23,478 nt of DNA, taken from positions 1 through 23,478 of the forward strand of contig CAUWLL010000039.1 of NCBI GenBank assembly GCA_963559605.1. The letters run 5' to 3'. This document shows, one piece after another, positions 23,145 to 23,478 of this stretch. Origin of the DNA: Dorea_D sp963559605 (GTDB taxonomy: Bacteria; Bacillota; Clostridia; Lachnospirales; Lachnospiraceae). Under the pieces are notes generated by a model, which had not been told where the DNA came from, ran no database searches, and saw nothing but the letters and a program-made list of their open reading frames with translations. Each line of letters begins with the position of its first letter. Within the stretch, counting starts at the first letter, position 1. The position numbers and the translations under genes are program-made.

Positions 23145-23157
23145 CAACCATTGGTTG
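23145..23157. promoter_or_regulatory. Palindromic operator, copy 2, overlapping a TTGACA box
   Basis: CAACCATTGGTTG (23145-23157) repeats the core of copy 1. Its right end overlaps TTGACA (23155-23160), a consensus -35 pointing to the XRE gene, although no -10 lies 17 bases after it; TATGATATAAT occurs further on (about 23186-23196). Confidence 0.7.
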
Positions 23158-23229
23158 ACAAAGGTCTTTTATAGTTTTAGGCAATATGATATAATTAAAT
23201 TAAACCATGAAAGTGAAAGGTGATGGGAG

Positions 23230-23427
23230 ATGGATAATATAACAGATACATCTACAAGATTAAAAGTTTTGCGGATACAAAAAGGGTATACACAGGAAGA
23301 AATTGCGAATAGATTACATGTTTCCCGTCAGGCAGTATCCAGATGGGAAACGGGGAAATCATCACCGGATATTGATAACTTGACACTATTGGGAGAAATT
23401 TATGAAGTATCTGTAGATGAAATGTAA
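23230..23427 (+). CDS. Small XRE-family helix-turn-helix regulator
   Basis: The protein has 65 residues, almost only the DNA-binding domain. LKVLRIQKGYTQEEIANRLH then VSRQAVSRWETGKSSPDIDN is a classic Cro/C1-type helix-turn-helix, followed by the usual LLGEIYEVSVDEM end and a stop. Many relatives have a further C-terminal membrane or sensor domain, but 65 residues is also a common complete size. AAAGGTGA precedes the ATG. It is divergent from the small membrane gene. The two palindromes between them are the likely binding sites, giving autoregulation and control of the membrane genes. Confidence 0.88.
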   Translation: MDNITDTSTRLKVLRIQKGYTQEEIANRLHVSRQAVSRWETGKSSPDIDNLTLLGEIYEVSVDEM

Positions 23428-23478
23428 GCGCATAGTTTCGGGGTGTCCCCAAAACATACTTCCAGAATCCCATTGCCA

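Noticed and set aside
23099..23157. The repeated palindrome as a small CRISPR array
   Set aside because: Only two copies, a short palindromic core, position between divergent promoters and no cas genes. An operator explains it better.

Overview
The window looks like chromosome from a spore-forming, anaerobic Firmicute, most likely a Lachnospiraceae relative (Dorea/Blautia/Mediterraneibacter type). The grounds are gene content: CotF-like spore coat proteins, a BmrCD-type heterodimeric ABC exporter behind a MarR regulator, CIRCE-controlled clpB, YitT and DUF975 proteins, strong AGGAGG ribosome sites and A+T-rich promoters. No 16S or other species marker is present, so the placement is inference.

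Layout. 1-607 is a scar of mobile DNA: the 3' end of a group II intron, a possible oriT hairpin, the first ~47 codons of a MobA/MobL relaxase joined to foreign sequence, phage-like fragments and a terminator. 611-1705 is an A+T-rich orphan gene with a possible PD-(D/E)XK nuclease signature. 1951-2879 is a two-gene unit of a low-molecular-weight tyrosine phosphatase overlapping a COG4087-type HAD protein, closed by a bidirectional terminator shared with a small convergent gene of unknown function. 3435-4346 is a DUF4397 protein with a possible mother-cell sigma promoter. 4491-5891 holds an EamA transporter and D-aminoacyl-tRNA deacylase. 5907-6197 is a notable intergenic stretch: a terminator, a long A+T palindrome, a G+C-rich multi-hairpin repeat-like element, then a textbook promoter and palindromic operator for the marR gene.

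6198-11383 is MarR, two ABC exporter halves and an HD-domain phosphohydrolase, all on the + strand. The two ABC halves are complementary: one has degenerate Walker B and switch residues, the other a degenerate signature motif, so they should form one asymmetric exporter. 11457-12647 (minus) is a C26 glutamine-amidotransferase-type hydrolase followed by two small Coat-F proteins. A divergent M19 dipeptidase follows (12739-13719). A D-2-hydroxyacid dehydrogenase (minus) diverges from a three-gene + cluster: a membrane-anchored C39-like peptidase, a metallo-beta-lactamase-fold hydrolase and a glyoxalase-like protein. clpB (17033-19621) carries a near-perfect CIRCE operator. A YitT membrane protein and an A+T-rich orphan gene follow.

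The right end (21744-23427) is a DUF975 membrane protein, a small membrane protein and a divergent XRE regulator. Between the last two lie two copies of one palindrome, placed as expected for an autoregulatory operator.

Most genes are ordinary housekeeping or stress genes. The parts most worth a second look are the structured repeat at 5943-6078, the orphan nuclease-like gene in the mobile scar, the duplicated palindrome at 23099-23157 and the hairpin leader of the EamA gene. I saw no CRISPR array, rRNA or tRNA, and no convincing wholly new multi-gene system.
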